Below, in pieces: positions 42,801 to 53,354 of a DNA stretch of 64,000 nt. A program made the position numbers and the translations under genes. Within the stretch, counting starts at the first letter, position 1; each line of letters opens with the position of its first letter. Below the pieces are notes generated by a model, which was not told the origin of the DNA, searched no databases, and was given only the letters and a program-made list of their open reading frames with translations. The DNA lies in the NCBI GenBank assembly GCA_022702545.1, contig JAHRBC010000001.1, positions 9,881,286-9,945,285 on the forward strand. Direction: 5' to 3'. Source of the stretch: Phycomyces nitens. Its lineage: Eukaryota > Mucoromycota > Mucoromycetes > Mucorales > Phycomycetaceae.

Positions 42801-43433
42801 CGAATCAGAAAGCACCGCACGACTGGGTTTAGCCCGTTTTTCTTGACATATGGTCGCGAACCCCGTATTCCCGGTGATCCCTTGCGCCCATTCATGGATA
42901 CATCGATTCCCAATGATCCTGCTCTTGTTTCTGATGGTGCCATTCCTTTTCTTCGTAATCTCCAACAAGCTCGCATAGATGCTGATGCTCGAGTAGCCGC
43001 CAATAGTCAACAAGACAAGGAACGATGGGACTCCATTATGAAACCGCATCAGTTTGCAATTGGTGAGCATTTGTTGCTACGACATGAGAACAAATTTGGC
43101 TTAGAGTACAACTGGATGGGACCGTACATTGTTGTTGACAAGAACTTTGAAAAGAACATATACAAGCTCACTACCATGGAGGGTGTGCCTTATACCTCCT
43201 GGGTCCATGCCAATCGCCTCAAGATTGCCAAATCCGATGATTTTCACAATACCTGGTATCACCCAACCCCTGCCCGTGCCCAGATGCGCCGTGACCTTGT
43301 CTTGGATGCCTCTTCTGCCTTGCCGTTTTCCCTTGTGGATTCCTCTGTGGTTGATCGAGGACTATCAACAGTTTCGGGAGGGGGTGATGTCGGACATTAT
43401 TTTGATGAATCCGTAAAATCTGAAGATGATTAA
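39885..43433 (+). CDS. G2 pol: protease, RT, RNase H, integrase
   Basis: An open frame of about 1180 residues lies in the -1 frame relative to gag and is open upstream into the gag end, so -1 frameshifting may express it. Protease has VLVDSGASANYVS with an intact DSG. RT runs from FKMSPRELDEL to the YLDDILIFS box. RNase H has ETDASDFGVGAVL. Integrase has the zinc region (HNGFGHAGE..CPQCQ), then HLDFIGEL, LTDRGANF and RTNGKCERLN for D, D and E. No chromodomain is seen. The last residues run into the 3' LTR. The start is set at the first ATG, MEENSSPQ. Confidence 0.9.
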   Translation: MEENSSPQASINNEPIEHLSNKETCDQYKVVTNEENKTISEENCDPCLTADQSFLEDLHSAVDTDLPLYAATLNGQQILVLVDSGASANYVSPQITHLATLVTDIPGRSVETAGGHSININRKATLTLSLNGYNDVVDAFVFPTKFDLILGRTWLQNAKPVPDWHSDSWLLLRDGYEFVLHPYGNRPMKPHLGYLISAKQVQKLSRREEAECFLLHIKSEKGEMTKDEQWTSLVKEFDDVFQDGLPGLPPSRDVQHVINTGDAYPVNKPPFKMSPRELDELKKQLKELLDLGLIRPSSSPWGAPILFVKKKNGEMRMCVDYRALNKVTVRNNHPLPRIDECLERLRGSNHFTSLDLKSGYHQVRIQDSDVPKTAFNTRYGQYEFLVLPFGLTNAPPTFQHLMNKVLGDCLDQFALVYLDDILIFSKTPEEHAKHVRHVLNRLREAKLIANLKKCEFNKKELTFLGFNVSAQGILPSPDKVKTIQEWIAPSNVQEVRQFIGLAQHYRRFIPGFAGIAAPLTDLTKGTGPKRRPIVWTDTCQASFDILKEKLSTAPVLLAPDMDKPFRIETDASDFGVGAVLMQEDEEGIWKPLAFESKKLSTAERSYPAQERELLGILHALRTWRCMIEGKPFTVYTDHLPLKYFRSQVKPTPRLVRWIAEFELYDPIIQYKPGKDNGVPDVLSRMDGPEFDASAIDSMEPEYLYTMPDTQTSDWPKFYARTEDEWPEDIKELLNRQRNKFVVREQKVFRLVKIGDTVQEIRFALFTKRADLVNNFHNGFGHAGETTVYDLIKKRWWWPGMRSQIKEWLEKCPQCQLASNAERNIHHAPMEPLDIPPPFSRWHLDFIGELPTTVNGNRWILVAVDYATNWPIARAVPAATGEAIANFLYEEIVMRFGCPDEILTDRGANFMSHILKFYIQKIKLHHKLTSAFHPRTNGKCERLNGILKQMLRKYVHGAIHRWDEYLETSLWACRIRKHRTTGFSPFFLTYGREPRIPGDPLRPFMDTSIPNDPALVSDGAIPFLRNLQQARIDADARVAANSQQDKERWDSIMKPHQFAIGEHLLLRHENKFGLEYNWMGPYIVVDKNFEKNIYKLTTMEGVPYTSWVHANRLKIAKSDDFHNTWYHPTPARAQMRRDLVLDASSALPFSLVDSSVVDRGLSTVSGGGDVGHYFDESVKSEDD

Positions 43434-43698
43434 CCGCAGTACTTCTTTATGCGCAGTAACATCTTCCTGAGCATTAACTGCAGTACAATGTCTCTTCTTT
43501 TATGAAAATATCATATAATAACTACTGCGGATAATGCGCAGTATTAGTTAGAGAACTATATAAGATAACCAAAGTCATAATAATAAAAAGCATCTTTTAT
43601 CCTCTCTTTGATTTTACGTATACTCCTGTTTCCCCAGTGGGATTGACCTTTTGGCTTTGTTATAGTAAAAGGAAGACCATCCCAGATCAGGAATGACA
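43388..43698 (+). repeat. G2 3' LTR, shared with the next tandem copy
   Basis: 311 bp, two C-to-T differences from the 5' LTR (around 43477 and 43693). It is followed directly by the same primer-binding site and leader as follow the 5' LTR. Confidence 0.9.
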
Positions 43699-43875
43699 AT
43701 TGGTAGCTGAAGCTATTTTTCCTCCTAATAAATTTTGATGAATCCGGTTGAAAGACACCAAGAAACACTTGACAACAAAACACTTAGCCAGTTTGAGATT
43801 GAAGAACGAGTCCAGAACTTGTTACCCAGCAAACTAGTAACCGACTATAAGAAGAACCAGCGTGTACCATACGTA
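43699..43875 (+). pseudogene. Second G2 copy: leader and first ~45 gag codons
   Basis: The sequence repeats 38707-38885 (ATTGGTAGCTGAAGC.. then MNPVERHQETL..) nearly exactly and stops at CCATACGTA, where A3 begins at 43876. The rest of this copy is not found on the other side of A3. Confidence 0.85.
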
Positions 43876-44309
43876 CACTACGGTGGAAAAAACGGTAGCT
43901 AACTACCGTTTTGGTAGCATTACTACCGTTTTTTCCCACCAAAAAAAACGGTAGTAAAGACTCTGTATAAGGCGATTTTGGTAGCTGTTACCGTTTTTTT
44001 AGTGCAGAAAAAAAGGGTAGTTATGAGGCAGGAATAGGCACAGCTACCGTTTTTTTATCCAACCAAAATCGTTTCTTTATATACTATAGCCTCTCTTTTA
44101 TATTACTTTATATACTAGCACCCATTCTTTTTTTACTGCCATTTATTTGAAATAATGGTTTATTTTTTATTATAATTTTGATTTATTTCAAATAATATTA
44201 AAATATATATAATAATAATATAGAAACATACCAAAAGCAAATACTATTTAATATTATAAAATGTATATAGTACAAACCTTTTACTCAATCTATACACGAT
44301 GCCAACAAC

Positions 44310-44790
44310 ATGTTGTTATGACTTGGATGGCCTTTGGTCTTCACCGATTGCTATAAAAATATTGTGGTCAGAGAATGAAGCAATCAAATAAACCGAGCTT
44401 ATTATTTTGGATAGCATACCAGTATATGTTGTGCTTGTCAATCGGCGTGCCAAGCATCTTGTTATGGATCACTGTCATGACTTGGATAGCACCTTTGGTC
44501 TTCATCGATTGCTATAAAAATATTGTGGTCAGAGAATGAAGCAATCAAATAAACCGAATATATTGTTTTGGGTAGCATACCAGTATATATTGTGCTTGTT
44601 AATCAGCGTGCCGAGCATCTTGTTGTGAATCACTGTCATGACTTGGAAGGCCTTTGGTCTTCATCAATTGCTATAAAGATATCATGGTCAGAGAATGAAG
44701 CAATCAAATAAACCGAGCATATTGTTTTGCATAGCATACCAGTATATATTGTGCTTGTTAATTGGTATACCAAGCATCTCTTGAATTAAT
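44310..44790 (+). repeat. Three tandem ~160-bp units in A3
   Basis: Units start near 44320, 44480 and 44640 at GACTTGGA..GCC and contain TTTGGTCTTCATCGATTGC, the GTGGTCAGAGAATGAAGC segment and a GTGCTTGTTAATCGGCGTGCC segment. The same unit occurs about three times in A4 (55550-55990, inverted), once in A2 and once in diverged form in A1. Confidence 0.8.
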
Positions 44791-45590
44791 GCCACTATAT
44801 GAAACGTACAGATGTAAATACTAGATGCAGTAGAAGGAGAATAGAGAATGCGCAATATGATTAATTAAAGAGTGTAAACATATTATAATATTCTTACCAT
44901 AGAAAATATATTGCTGTAAAGTCAGCTCATAAGATTTAAAACTAATTCGAATATAATGGTAATTGGCAGAATGAGTACATCATTAAGAAAACAATATGCA
45001 TATTCTACAGAGATTCCCAGGTGGGGAGGTGGGGAATGACAAACTTTAGTGTAATATAGCTGTAAAAAATTTTCACCTTTTTTTAGTGTCTGAAAAATTA
45101 TGAGATGAGTGTTTCATTCCTTGATTAAAGATAGCAGAGCTGAAGATGTGGTATACAAGATTCCAATTGGATGTTTATGTCATTGACAACCTTACATAAG
45201 GGAGGGTCATTTAGTTTTACTTCAAAAAAGTAGAGCAAAGAAAAGAAAAGAAATATAAACTAACCTCGGCGTAATACAGCTATAAAAAAATTTCATTTTT
45301 TTTGGTGCTTGAAAAAGGGCGAGATGTGTGTTTCATTCCTAGATTAAAAACAACAGAGCTGAAGATGTGGTATACAAGATGCCAATTGGGCATTTATTAA
45401 GGTGGCAATCTTACGTGATGGAGAGTTATTCGATTTTATTTCAAAGGAGAGGACCAAAGCAAAGATAAAACAGCTAAAGGAAAAGAGGAAACGAAAAAGT
45501 GCGCTAAAACATATACTAAAAATATGAGAGAACCAATAAGAGCAGCCTAAAGAATATTAAAGACTTAGTCTGTTTCTCTTAGATGAAGGC
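44791..45590. other. A3 left interior, non-coding
   Basis: AT-rich sequence colinear with A2 26000-26650 and A4 54900-55530, inverted. It contains two related blocks with TACAGAGCTGAAGATGTGG-like sequence (around 45130 and 45350). No ORF is supported. Confidence 0.5.
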
Positions 45591-45594
45591 TCAT

Positions 45595-45960
45595 TGCTCA
45601 TTCCTAGTGGTGTAAACCTATATCAAACAGTAGAAATATTATATTAATATTAAATTGAGAATAGATGAGCAACAAAAAGCTCTAACTTATAGTACATCTG
45701 TCATGATTGGGGATTCAGCCTCGTCATCCATTTGAAATACCTCATCTTCCGAAAGAAAAGAACTGCTTGCTCTTTCCTGCTATAACATAATAAAAATATT
45801 GTATTAATTATAATGTATATTCAAATGTTTGTTAATTAATAAACTTGCCTGGCTGTTCTCTGCTATTTTTCTCTTACAAGTCTGGTTTGCACTCTTAAAG
45901 GTGTCTTGAAGAAGATTCTTGGCACACCACATTCTTTTGCACTTGTAAATGTGGAGTGCT
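45595..45960 (-). pseudogene. A3 accessory-gene C-terminal remnant
   Basis: On minus: the end of accessory exon 2 (..KCKRMWCAKNLLQDTFKS..ENSQ) down to about 45850, exon 3 (about 45778-45693, ..AESPIMTDVL) and exon 4 (about 45620-45560). The GC donor is kept. The 5' end joins abruptly to transposase sequence (ATIIDDR..) near 45955. Confidence 0.65.
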
Positions 45961-46084
45961 ATTGTCCTAGCCGTGCCTCACTGGCCACAATCATTGATGA
46001 CAGGTACGTTGATTTTGTCATCATTGACCAAGAAGTGTCTTTGCTGCTGTTGCTATTATTAGTCAAATAATCTCTTACCTACCC

Positions 46085-46962
46085 ATGGAAAAAGTAATTA
46101 GAGTATACTCCAAGCTTATCACGTCAAACTTGAAGGGTGGTAGAAATGCCAGTTTGCTTGTTGAGCGCTTTGCTGTTCATAGCTTTGTCAGTTCAGCAAA
46201 CAGCTCTCAGAATTATCCTAGTACAAGTCAGCCGTCCACATATAATGAAGCAAGTTTCTTAGATCTTCCAGATGGTGTAAGTGCTGCCCAGCTATGGGAG
46301 CCATTCAACTGACATGCCAGCTTGAATGATGATGACTTGGAAGGTGTCAGCAGCCCTGTTGTCAAGAATACTTTGGCAAAGTACTATGTGCGAAACAGTG
46401 GTATGGACAGTATTGAACTTGATGACCCGACGATTGTTGTTGCTTCTTGTCTTTGGAAAAATTCAACCGTACATTCTTCATGTATGTACCGAAGAATAAA
46501 AAACGAGACCAGACGTGGCAATCATCATGTGATGTTCACCTGTCCATACAGAAAGTGAGTATTGGTATTAGTCAAAATACAAAATAGAGATCACTCGCAT
46601 TTTTTATATTTTTATCTAGCCGTCGCAATATAACTATTCAAAGCTGGTTTGTTGGCACCGTGGAATTTTATTTTGAGCATAAAGAGGTTGATGGCACACC
46701 GCACTTTCTGGCATTCGTTGAAGTGATGAAAGAGCATGGTACAGCAGCCCATGACTCATCTGTGCCAATCGTAATACGGCGGTCACACAGCTCAACTGGA
46801 CAAACAACCCAGCCAAAATATGCTGTTAATGTGGATGACATTCAGCATCAAGTTGGGCTCATCCAGTACCCTCCGAGTAGTAATCAGTTCTTTATCATTG
46901 CACCATATTACGTGTTTAATGACAATCTGCGTGTGACCATGGGGAACCTTGCCACTTTATAA
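46085..46962 (+). pseudogene. A3 transposase C-terminal remnant
   Basis: It corresponds to A1 from SMERVIGVYSK onward: MEKVIRVYSKLI.., the TGA at 46310-46312 after WEPFN, then NDDDLEGVSSPVVKNTL, an intron at about 46556-46618 and the last exon to ..GNLATL at 46962. The nonsense codon is in the same place as in A2 and A4. Confidence 0.8.
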
Positions 46963-46999
46963 AAATTTTCTTTTTCTTTTTCTTTCCTTATAAATATCA

Positions 47000-47688
47000 A
47001 TACCAAATAAAATAAAATAAAATGGCTAATAATGTCAAAAACAAAAAAATTGTTTCAAAAAAACGGTAGCATAACTACCGTTTTGTTCACACAGGCAAAA
47101 AATTATTTTTCTCAAAAATGCGCAACATCTTTAACACCAAATAAAATGCTCATTTCAATAAACAAGGTTGCCTAAAAACTTACGAGCCCTTTCTATGGTA
47201 CTACAACTACCTCATTGCCTGATGAAAAGACATTCCATGCAACTTTTATGATTCGGGATCGATGACATTACCTTTCAACCACAATCTGCGGAGATAAAGT
47301 GCTCTAATAAATATTAATGTCATATAAAATAAAATCAAATGGCTAATAATATCAAAAACAAAAAATTGGTTTCAAAAAAACGGTAGTTATGCTACCGTTT
47401 TGTTCACACAGGCGAAAAATTATTTTTCTCAAAAATGCGCAACATCGTTAACACCAAATAAAATGCTCATTTCAATAAATAACGTTGCCTAAAAACTTAC
47501 GAGCCCTTTCTATGGTACTACAACTACCTCATTGCCTGATGAAAAGACATTCCATGCAACTTTTATGATTCAGGATCGATGACATTACCTTTCAACCACA
47601 ATCTGCGGAGATAAAGTGCTCAAAAATCATAAAAAACGGTAGTTATGCTACCGTTTTTGGCACAGCTACCGGTCCTTCCGCCGTAGTG
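47000..47688 (-). repeat. A3 duplicated right subterminal block
   Basis: Two copies of about 340 bp follow one another. Each has an AACGGTAG..CTACCGTT palindrome, a CACAGGC segment, CAACATC.TTAACACC and ATGACATTACCTTTCAACC. Single copies are present in A1, A2 and A4. Confidence 0.8.
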
Positions 47689-49333
47689 TCTTCCACACCT
47701 CAGCATGCAAACGGTTCTCCACACCATGACGACGACGCCACCCAGACTCATTAAACCCACGGAAGTCCACACTGCTTGTCCCAGGAAGACGAGAAAATTT
47801 GTGGCAACACTTGTAACAGGCGTTTGTGCTGTTATGGGATGTGAATCCACTTGTCTTTCGGGCTGCAGGGATGTCACATGCTACCATTAATAGTGCAGCA
47901 CGAACGGTTGCTCCAGAATGACATTCAAATGTTGGGATGGTCATTCCCACATAGAGTTGCTCCAGCTCGTCAACCAAAGGCTTGAGATAATGATTTATCT
48001 CTTCAGACTTTGGCTCCTTTGGCCTAGGCATGAGTCCAACAAGGATTGTATTTTCTGCCTTGAACCGCTCCTCATGAGGCAAGTTGTTTATGACCAAGTA
48101 TATTGCGCCACAAGAGTATGCAACCCTGTCAAAGGGCTGGAACCAATTGATATTCAGCGTCAACATCAAGGAACAAGGACGTGCAACAAAGGATTCACCA
48201 TTGGTATCTTTCAACTCCTTCCACATTGTGCCATCAAAGATGTCACACATTGTATCCATGATCTTGAGCTCCTGATTCCAGTGTTGAATGCTTGCTTCAA
48301 AATCAGGGCAAAGGAAAAGAATTTTCAAGGCATGCTTCAATGATTGGTATTGAAACACACGCTTGGGAACCAATGATCCAGACGATGTGACCTTGGTCAA
48401 CTTGCAGTTACATGCCAAGCGTGCACCAACTTTTGTGAAAACACAGCGAGGGGGGACAGACTGGTTCTCTTCATATACTGCATGACAATTAGGGCAGGCT
48501 ATGAATCTCCTGATACCATTGGCAATTGCAGAATATCCTGTCATTCTTTGCAGACCAAGAAGACTGGATGGGAGCTGGAAATCCTGCTCGTAAATCATCA
48601 AGAGTGTGTTGATGAACTCGATCAAGACAACAGCACCCTTGTTGACCACATAGCGGGATGCAAAGAGGACAACAAAAACGGCAATAAACCTGTGCACAGG
48701 ATTTTCAGGCATATTGGGGGTTGGGAAAGGGTCTATTTTAAAATCGAAAAAATTAATATTCAATTTTTTTCAGGCTTTTTTCTTTGCTGCTTTCTCTTTG
48801 CTTTTGGCTATTCAACACACACCTTCACTGTCAAATTCCTCAACCGCAATCTCAACTACATCTTTGCCTTCATCTTCTTCATCATCGCTTTCATCATCGC
48901 GTTTGCCATCAGCATTGGCCTCATTAGCAACTGAATCGCCCTCATCCAGCATTACATTGGCATCCCAAAAAGGTGAGTTGGTCTGACCGTCCAATACATC
49001 CGAGGGTCCAGCTTGTTGAGTAGAAATAACCGCTTATAGAATATAATAGTTTCTTAGTCTCTACTTTTTTTCAAATAAACTTTTCTTACATTGAATATCA
49101 ATATCCATGTCTGCTTGAGTGTCTGTGTTTCATACCGCCGAAATTATTATACAATACATAAAAATAAACACTGAAATTATCATACCCATCTCATTTGAGT
49201 TGCTCTGTTCAATTCTTGCTCTCTTGCTATGACGCTGAGCAGTTCGGCTTGCTACCAATGTGTAGCCTTGGCCATTGTTGTTGCATCTATTGCAATAGCA
49301 CTTGGTGTTGTAAAAAGTATTTGAAGATGACAT
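47689..49333 (-). pseudogene. P4a transposase, N-terminal two thirds only
   Basis: Exon 1 (49333-49186) starts MSSSNTFYNTKCYCNRC. The acidic exon 3 (about 49014-48774) keeps the five-A run, so its frame is intact where P2 is shifted. The last exon runs from about 48737 to 47689 and ends at HAEVWK, where the A3 terminus begins. NIDWFQPF in P1 is NINWFQPF here, so the likely first catalytic Asp is Asn. GLMPRPKEPK and ACDIPAARK are present; the DPMHN and Glu regions are lost. Confidence 0.8.
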
Positions 49334-49579
49334 TGTGTCTGTGTTTATAATGTTAAAACAAAAAGGAAACGAGTGTTACATATACTTTATTTATTATTAT
49401 TTTATAGTGGTAAAAAAGCAATGTTGTTTTATTCTTTTTAATCAAGCCAATGGGGTCAAGCAAAAGAACATTTTTAATCAGAACACAAAAAAAGGTGTTG
49501 AGCTGCAAATTTGCCCTAATTTTCCTCAGGTAGACAGCTTTGCCCACACATGAGTATTCAGACCCATTTTTCCAGTGTG
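47689..49579 (-). mobile_element. P4a: P2-like P element truncated by A3
   Basis: The right terminus ..CCATTTTTCCAGTG ends at 49579 and equals that of P2. It contains the start of a P2-type transposase and stops in mid-gene at the A3 terminus. It lies in G2-like pol sequence. Confidence 0.8.
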
Positions 49580-50001
49580 GGTGGTTATTCCTTATTGTGA
49601 CCTTGTTCAAAGCACAATAATTGACGCACATGCGCATCTCTCCATTCTTCTTCTTCACAAACAGAATTGGCGCACCCCATGGTGATGAGCTCGGACGAAT
49701 GAGGCCCAGGTCCAGTAGTTCTTTCAGCTGTCTCTTCAACTCATCTAGCTTGCGAGGACTCATTTTAAATGGCGGTTTGTTTGTAGGCTGTGCATCTCCA
49801 GTGTTTATTACATGCTGAACTTTGCGATCTGGCGGCAACCCAGGCAATCCATCTTGAAACACGTCACTGAACTCTTTGACCAGATCATTCCACTGGGAAT
49901 CATCATTGTTCGTGTTCAGTTTACTCTTGATGTGTAGCAGAAAACACGCGGCCTCCTCCTTGCCAACGAGTTTCTGTACTTGCTTTGCAGATACCAGGTA
50001 A
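49580..50001 (-). pseudogene. G3: 422-bp Ty3/gypsy pol fragment
   Basis: Read on minus, the fragment encodes the protease-RT linker and RT start of a G2-like element: [15 protein letters not shown].., [45 protein letters not shown] and [10 protein letters not shown]. It is bounded on both sides by P-family termini (P4a at 49579, P4b at 50002), both inserted into this copy. The protein is about four-fifths like G2 by eye. Confidence 0.85.
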
Positions 50002-50710
50002 CACTGGAAAAACGGGCTTGATTACTAGTGTGGAAAGATAAGTAAACAATAGTGTAATTACCTGAATTATGATAGACTCTACATATAATTCCGCTTGAGA
50101 ACAACCTGGTCTTAGCTGCTAGCAGTATGTCGTGATAATTGCTAGCATAATTATTGAAAGAGGTGCTGCAGCTGAGGTCCAGTAGCACTTTTGGCGGGTA
50201 TATCTAATTAGGTTATGGGGGGATTAAGCATTTAAATGTGTGGTTCCGTTTTGAAAGAATCAATTTTGAGAGAATAACACTGTAGTATTTTACATCTTTA
50301 CTACACTTTTTTCATCCTCACAGTGTAGTATTTAATCTTCTTTATTCTTCTTGACCAATAATATATCACCCATTATTTGATTTCCCGTTTATAATTGATT
50401 GGTAATGTTTTACATTTTTATTTTTATTAGAAAGAATAGAATGTTTCTAGGTTTAGGGTCTACTATTACGCCTATTCCTATGGCCTAGCTGTTTCTACCC
50501 GGTTGCCTGCTGCTATTTGGATGGAATATTTTTCTACATAAAAAATACCTGCAAAAATATGAATATCCAGTGATTTTTTGGGCTGCGGGAGTGTTCTGTA
50601 AAAGATAAAAGAAGTGTTAATGATATGGAGTACAAAGAGAAAATTTTTGTGTGTCAAAAGATACTTACATTGCAAGAGATGGGCAAGAGTGCACAAAGGG
50701 GACTTGAATT

Positions 50711-51221
50711 TTAAGGCTGGATGGGCTGTGTGGCGGGTTTTACTATAAAAAAGGGAATAAAAATTAATATGGGTGAACAGAGTAATGATATATTTAATTT
50801 ACATACCAGGAGCCAAATGGGTTATCAAAGTAGGGGGCATGGTGTGCAAAGAAAGACCAAAGGAGCCTATAAAACACATAATAATAATTATTAATAAATA
50901 GTCTGAATAATATTTTGGATAAGCAAAAAGAGATTTATAAAGAATATTATCTTTATGATTACAATCGCGAATGATGGAGGAGGCCGATGGCGTGAATAGA
51001 AAGGGCAGTCTACAATGGAATAGAGTCAGAGAGGGAATACATATGATTGAAAGAAAAATTTTTACCTGGTGCCGATGGCATCCTTATATAATTTGTTTGG
51101 CCAATCTAAGAGAGAAAGTGAAAATAATTTTTATCAAGATGATGGTACCAGTGAATGCGGCCAGTGAGTATTTGTCTGGATGGCCATTGTGGAAAGGATG
51201 AGTTGCAATGGGAGCGCACAT
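50711..51221 (-). CDS. P4b third gene: small protein from five micro-exons
   Basis: Exons in transcript order are 51221-51149, 51105-51066, 51009-50951, 50866-50807 and 50742-50711, with lengths 73, 40, 59, 60 and 32, the same as in P1. The 87-residue product starts MCAPIATHPFHNG and contains FTPSASSII. Differences from P1 leave the frame open, for example NKLYKDAIG for NNLCKDVIG and SFGLSLHTM for SLGLPLHTI. Retention of the frame while residues change supports a real protein. Function is unknown. Confidence 0.68.
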
Positions 51222-51658
51222 CTATGAAAAAGAGGTTAATTTGTGTGTATAAAGAGGTATAAAAAATGTCTTACCAGAGAAAGGCGCCGATATCAAAAAG
51301 GCTAGGAAAAGGAAAAATAAAGGGAATCAAAAAAAAGGAGAGTGTCTGAAAAAATTTCACCTTTGAAGCATGCTGCGGAAAGCATGATGGATTGAGCCCA
51401 AAAACAATATCAAGGCCGATTTGCATCTCAGTGTTTCAAGACAATAGAGGAACATCTTTATAGTCATTCAAAATGCCTATATATAACGGCCTTTTTGATA
51501 GTATTCAACCTCTCTTACCTTTACACCAACCCACACACACACACACTTACTTACTCACTCACCCAAACAGTTTTTGTATGTATATTATATTTATTTTTAT
51601 TTCAATTGAACAAAAACTAATAATTATAATCGAAATATACTTTACCATATTCTAGAAA

Positions 51659-52823
51659 ATGGTTAACCAAAGAAGATCAATTGCTCCTCGTCCTACTCCT
51701 GCTGGTCCCACTCCTGCTCCTGCTCCTGATATGGAACAGATAATGTCAAAGCTTTCCGAGATGGAAGGCAAAATGACAAACGTCAAAGTGCAAGTGGGGT
51801 CTGTAAGAGCTCAACTCAACGTTGTTGTGGCTGGTAATGCTTCAGCTATTAGAGCAATTGGTGCATTGGGTAGTGCCCATAACACTGCTCTTGTCAACTC
51901 TCCCACCGCTCCTGTCGCACCTGTTGCTCTTCTACCAGTTGTGCCAACCAAGCAGACAAACAACGATGTCTATGTAAGTAGCAAATTATATAGTATGTTA
52001 TCAATTCATTATCTCATATACTGTGTCAGACGGCGATTCGCAAATATATGTGGAAGCCAAAGTTTTCATCGAGAATAAATGCAGAGATCTTGGCAAACAA
52101 CAACAAGCCAAAGTGGAATACAAACGTTCCTTTCAACCAAAGTCCAAACAAGGAGTTAGTTGTTAGGATCCTCAACTACTTGGAGCCCAAGTTTGAGAGC
52201 AAGGGAATGAGGAGAAGTGACTTGCACAAGAACCTTCATACCAACTTCAGGAGCCAAAGTTCCAAAGACAAGAAGTCTTCTTCAGAGAAAGCTGCCGTGA
52301 ACACTCGTTCAAGAAGGGCAAACCGTGCAGGCGAGGTAAGATATACTTTAAATAACTAATAAATATTTAATATCAAAGAAGCAGTATTAACTGAGAATTT
52401 TAGAGCCATTCTCGGCGCTTGAATGCCTACCTTGACAATGAGGACGCAATCAATGAGATGATGGGCAAAGATTGTGCCAACATGATCATAAGGAGGCAAT
52501 GTCCGAGGGTGAATCTGATGTAGAGACATCTGAAAGTGGCACCAAACGTGTCATCCGTACTGTTCACCCAGGATGGAGAAGTGATGAGGTAAATAATAAT
52601 AAGGCAATAACTGGGTTACGTGTCTGAATTGTTATATAAAATATTAATACTTGTATTTCAGTTTAATAGACTCATCACTATTGTTGACTCTCATGTCCTT
52701 GATGGAATGGGTTTGCATTCCCATCAATTCTTGCCTCGGGTTTTTAAGAGTGTGTCAAACTCAGCGGCCCCAAATGACATGGTTTCCCGCCTCCCACAGT
52801 GGGCTTTTAGAAACGATGTATAA
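51659..52823 (+). pseudogene. P4b accessory protein, one-base frameshift
   Basis: Exons at 51659-51973, 52030-52335, 52404-52590 (approximately) and 52662-52823 match P1. The N-terminal Pro-Ala run is shorter (PTPAPAPD). In exon 3 the P1 sequence ATAATAAAGGAGG is ATCATAAGGAGG here, one base fewer near 52490, which shifts the frame before the MSEGESD segment. Otherwise it is very close to P1. Confidence 0.8.
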
Positions 52824-53354
52824 ATAAAGTTGTTGTTTATATTTTCTCACCCACTTCCCCAAGAACGTAATACCGTCAATATATATAAAGTATATTTTTG
52901 GTGCCTTAATTTTGGTTATCTTTAAAAGAAGAAGATATTTTTTATTTTATATTACACTACGGCGGAAGGACCGGTAGCTGTGCCGAAAACGGTAGCATAA
53001 CTACTGTTTTTTATGATTTTAGAGCACTTTATCTCCGCAGATTGTGGTTGAAAGGTAATGTCATCAATGCCGATTCATAAAAGTCGCATGGAATCTCTTT
53101 TCCTCTGGCAATGAGGTAGTTGTAGTACCATAGAAAGGGCTCGTAAGTTTTTAGGCAACCTTGTTTATTGAAATGAGCATTTTATTTGGTGTTAACGATG
53201 TTGCGCATTTTTGAGAAAAATAATTTTTCGCCTGTGTGAACAAAACGGTAGTTATGCTACCATTTTTTGAAACCGAATTTTTATTTTTGACATTATTAGC
53301 CATTTTATTTTATTTGGTATTGATATTTATAAGTAAAGAAAAAAGAAAAGGAAA

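Larger units (their letters stand above)
38396..43698 (+). mobile_element. G2: Ty3/gypsy retrotransposon
   Basis: LTRs of 311 bp lie at 38396-38706 and 43388-43698, starting TGTCGGACA. I see two differences between them, both C to T at CpG sites. A TGG-type primer-binding site follows two bases after the 5' LTR (TGGTAGCTGAAGC at 38709), and a purine tract GGGAGGGGG precedes the 3' LTR. Gag and pol are both present. Immediately after the 3' LTR, leader and gag sequence begins again, so the copy is part of a tandem LTR-internal-LTR-internal array. Confidence 0.9.
43876..47688 (+). mobile_element. A3: internally deleted A-family element
   Basis: The left end CACTACGGTGG starts at 43876 and the right end ..CCGCCGTAGTG finishes at 47688. 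The interior is colinear with A2 and A4 and shares their deletion joining accessory and transposase sequence near 45955. The right subterminal block is duplicated (47000-47340 and 47340-47688). The flanks gta and tct do not match: left is G2 gag, right is the middle of the P4a transposase gene. Confidence 0.82.
50002..52954 (-). mobile_element. P4b: P1-like P element truncated by A4
   Basis: It starts with the P1-type terminus CACTGGAAAAACGGGCTTG at 50002 and runs colinear with inverted P1: right subterminal region, third gene (minus), accessory gene (plus). It ends exactly at the complement of the transposase stop codon, where A4 starts at 52955. The transposase itself is absent. Confidence 0.85.
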
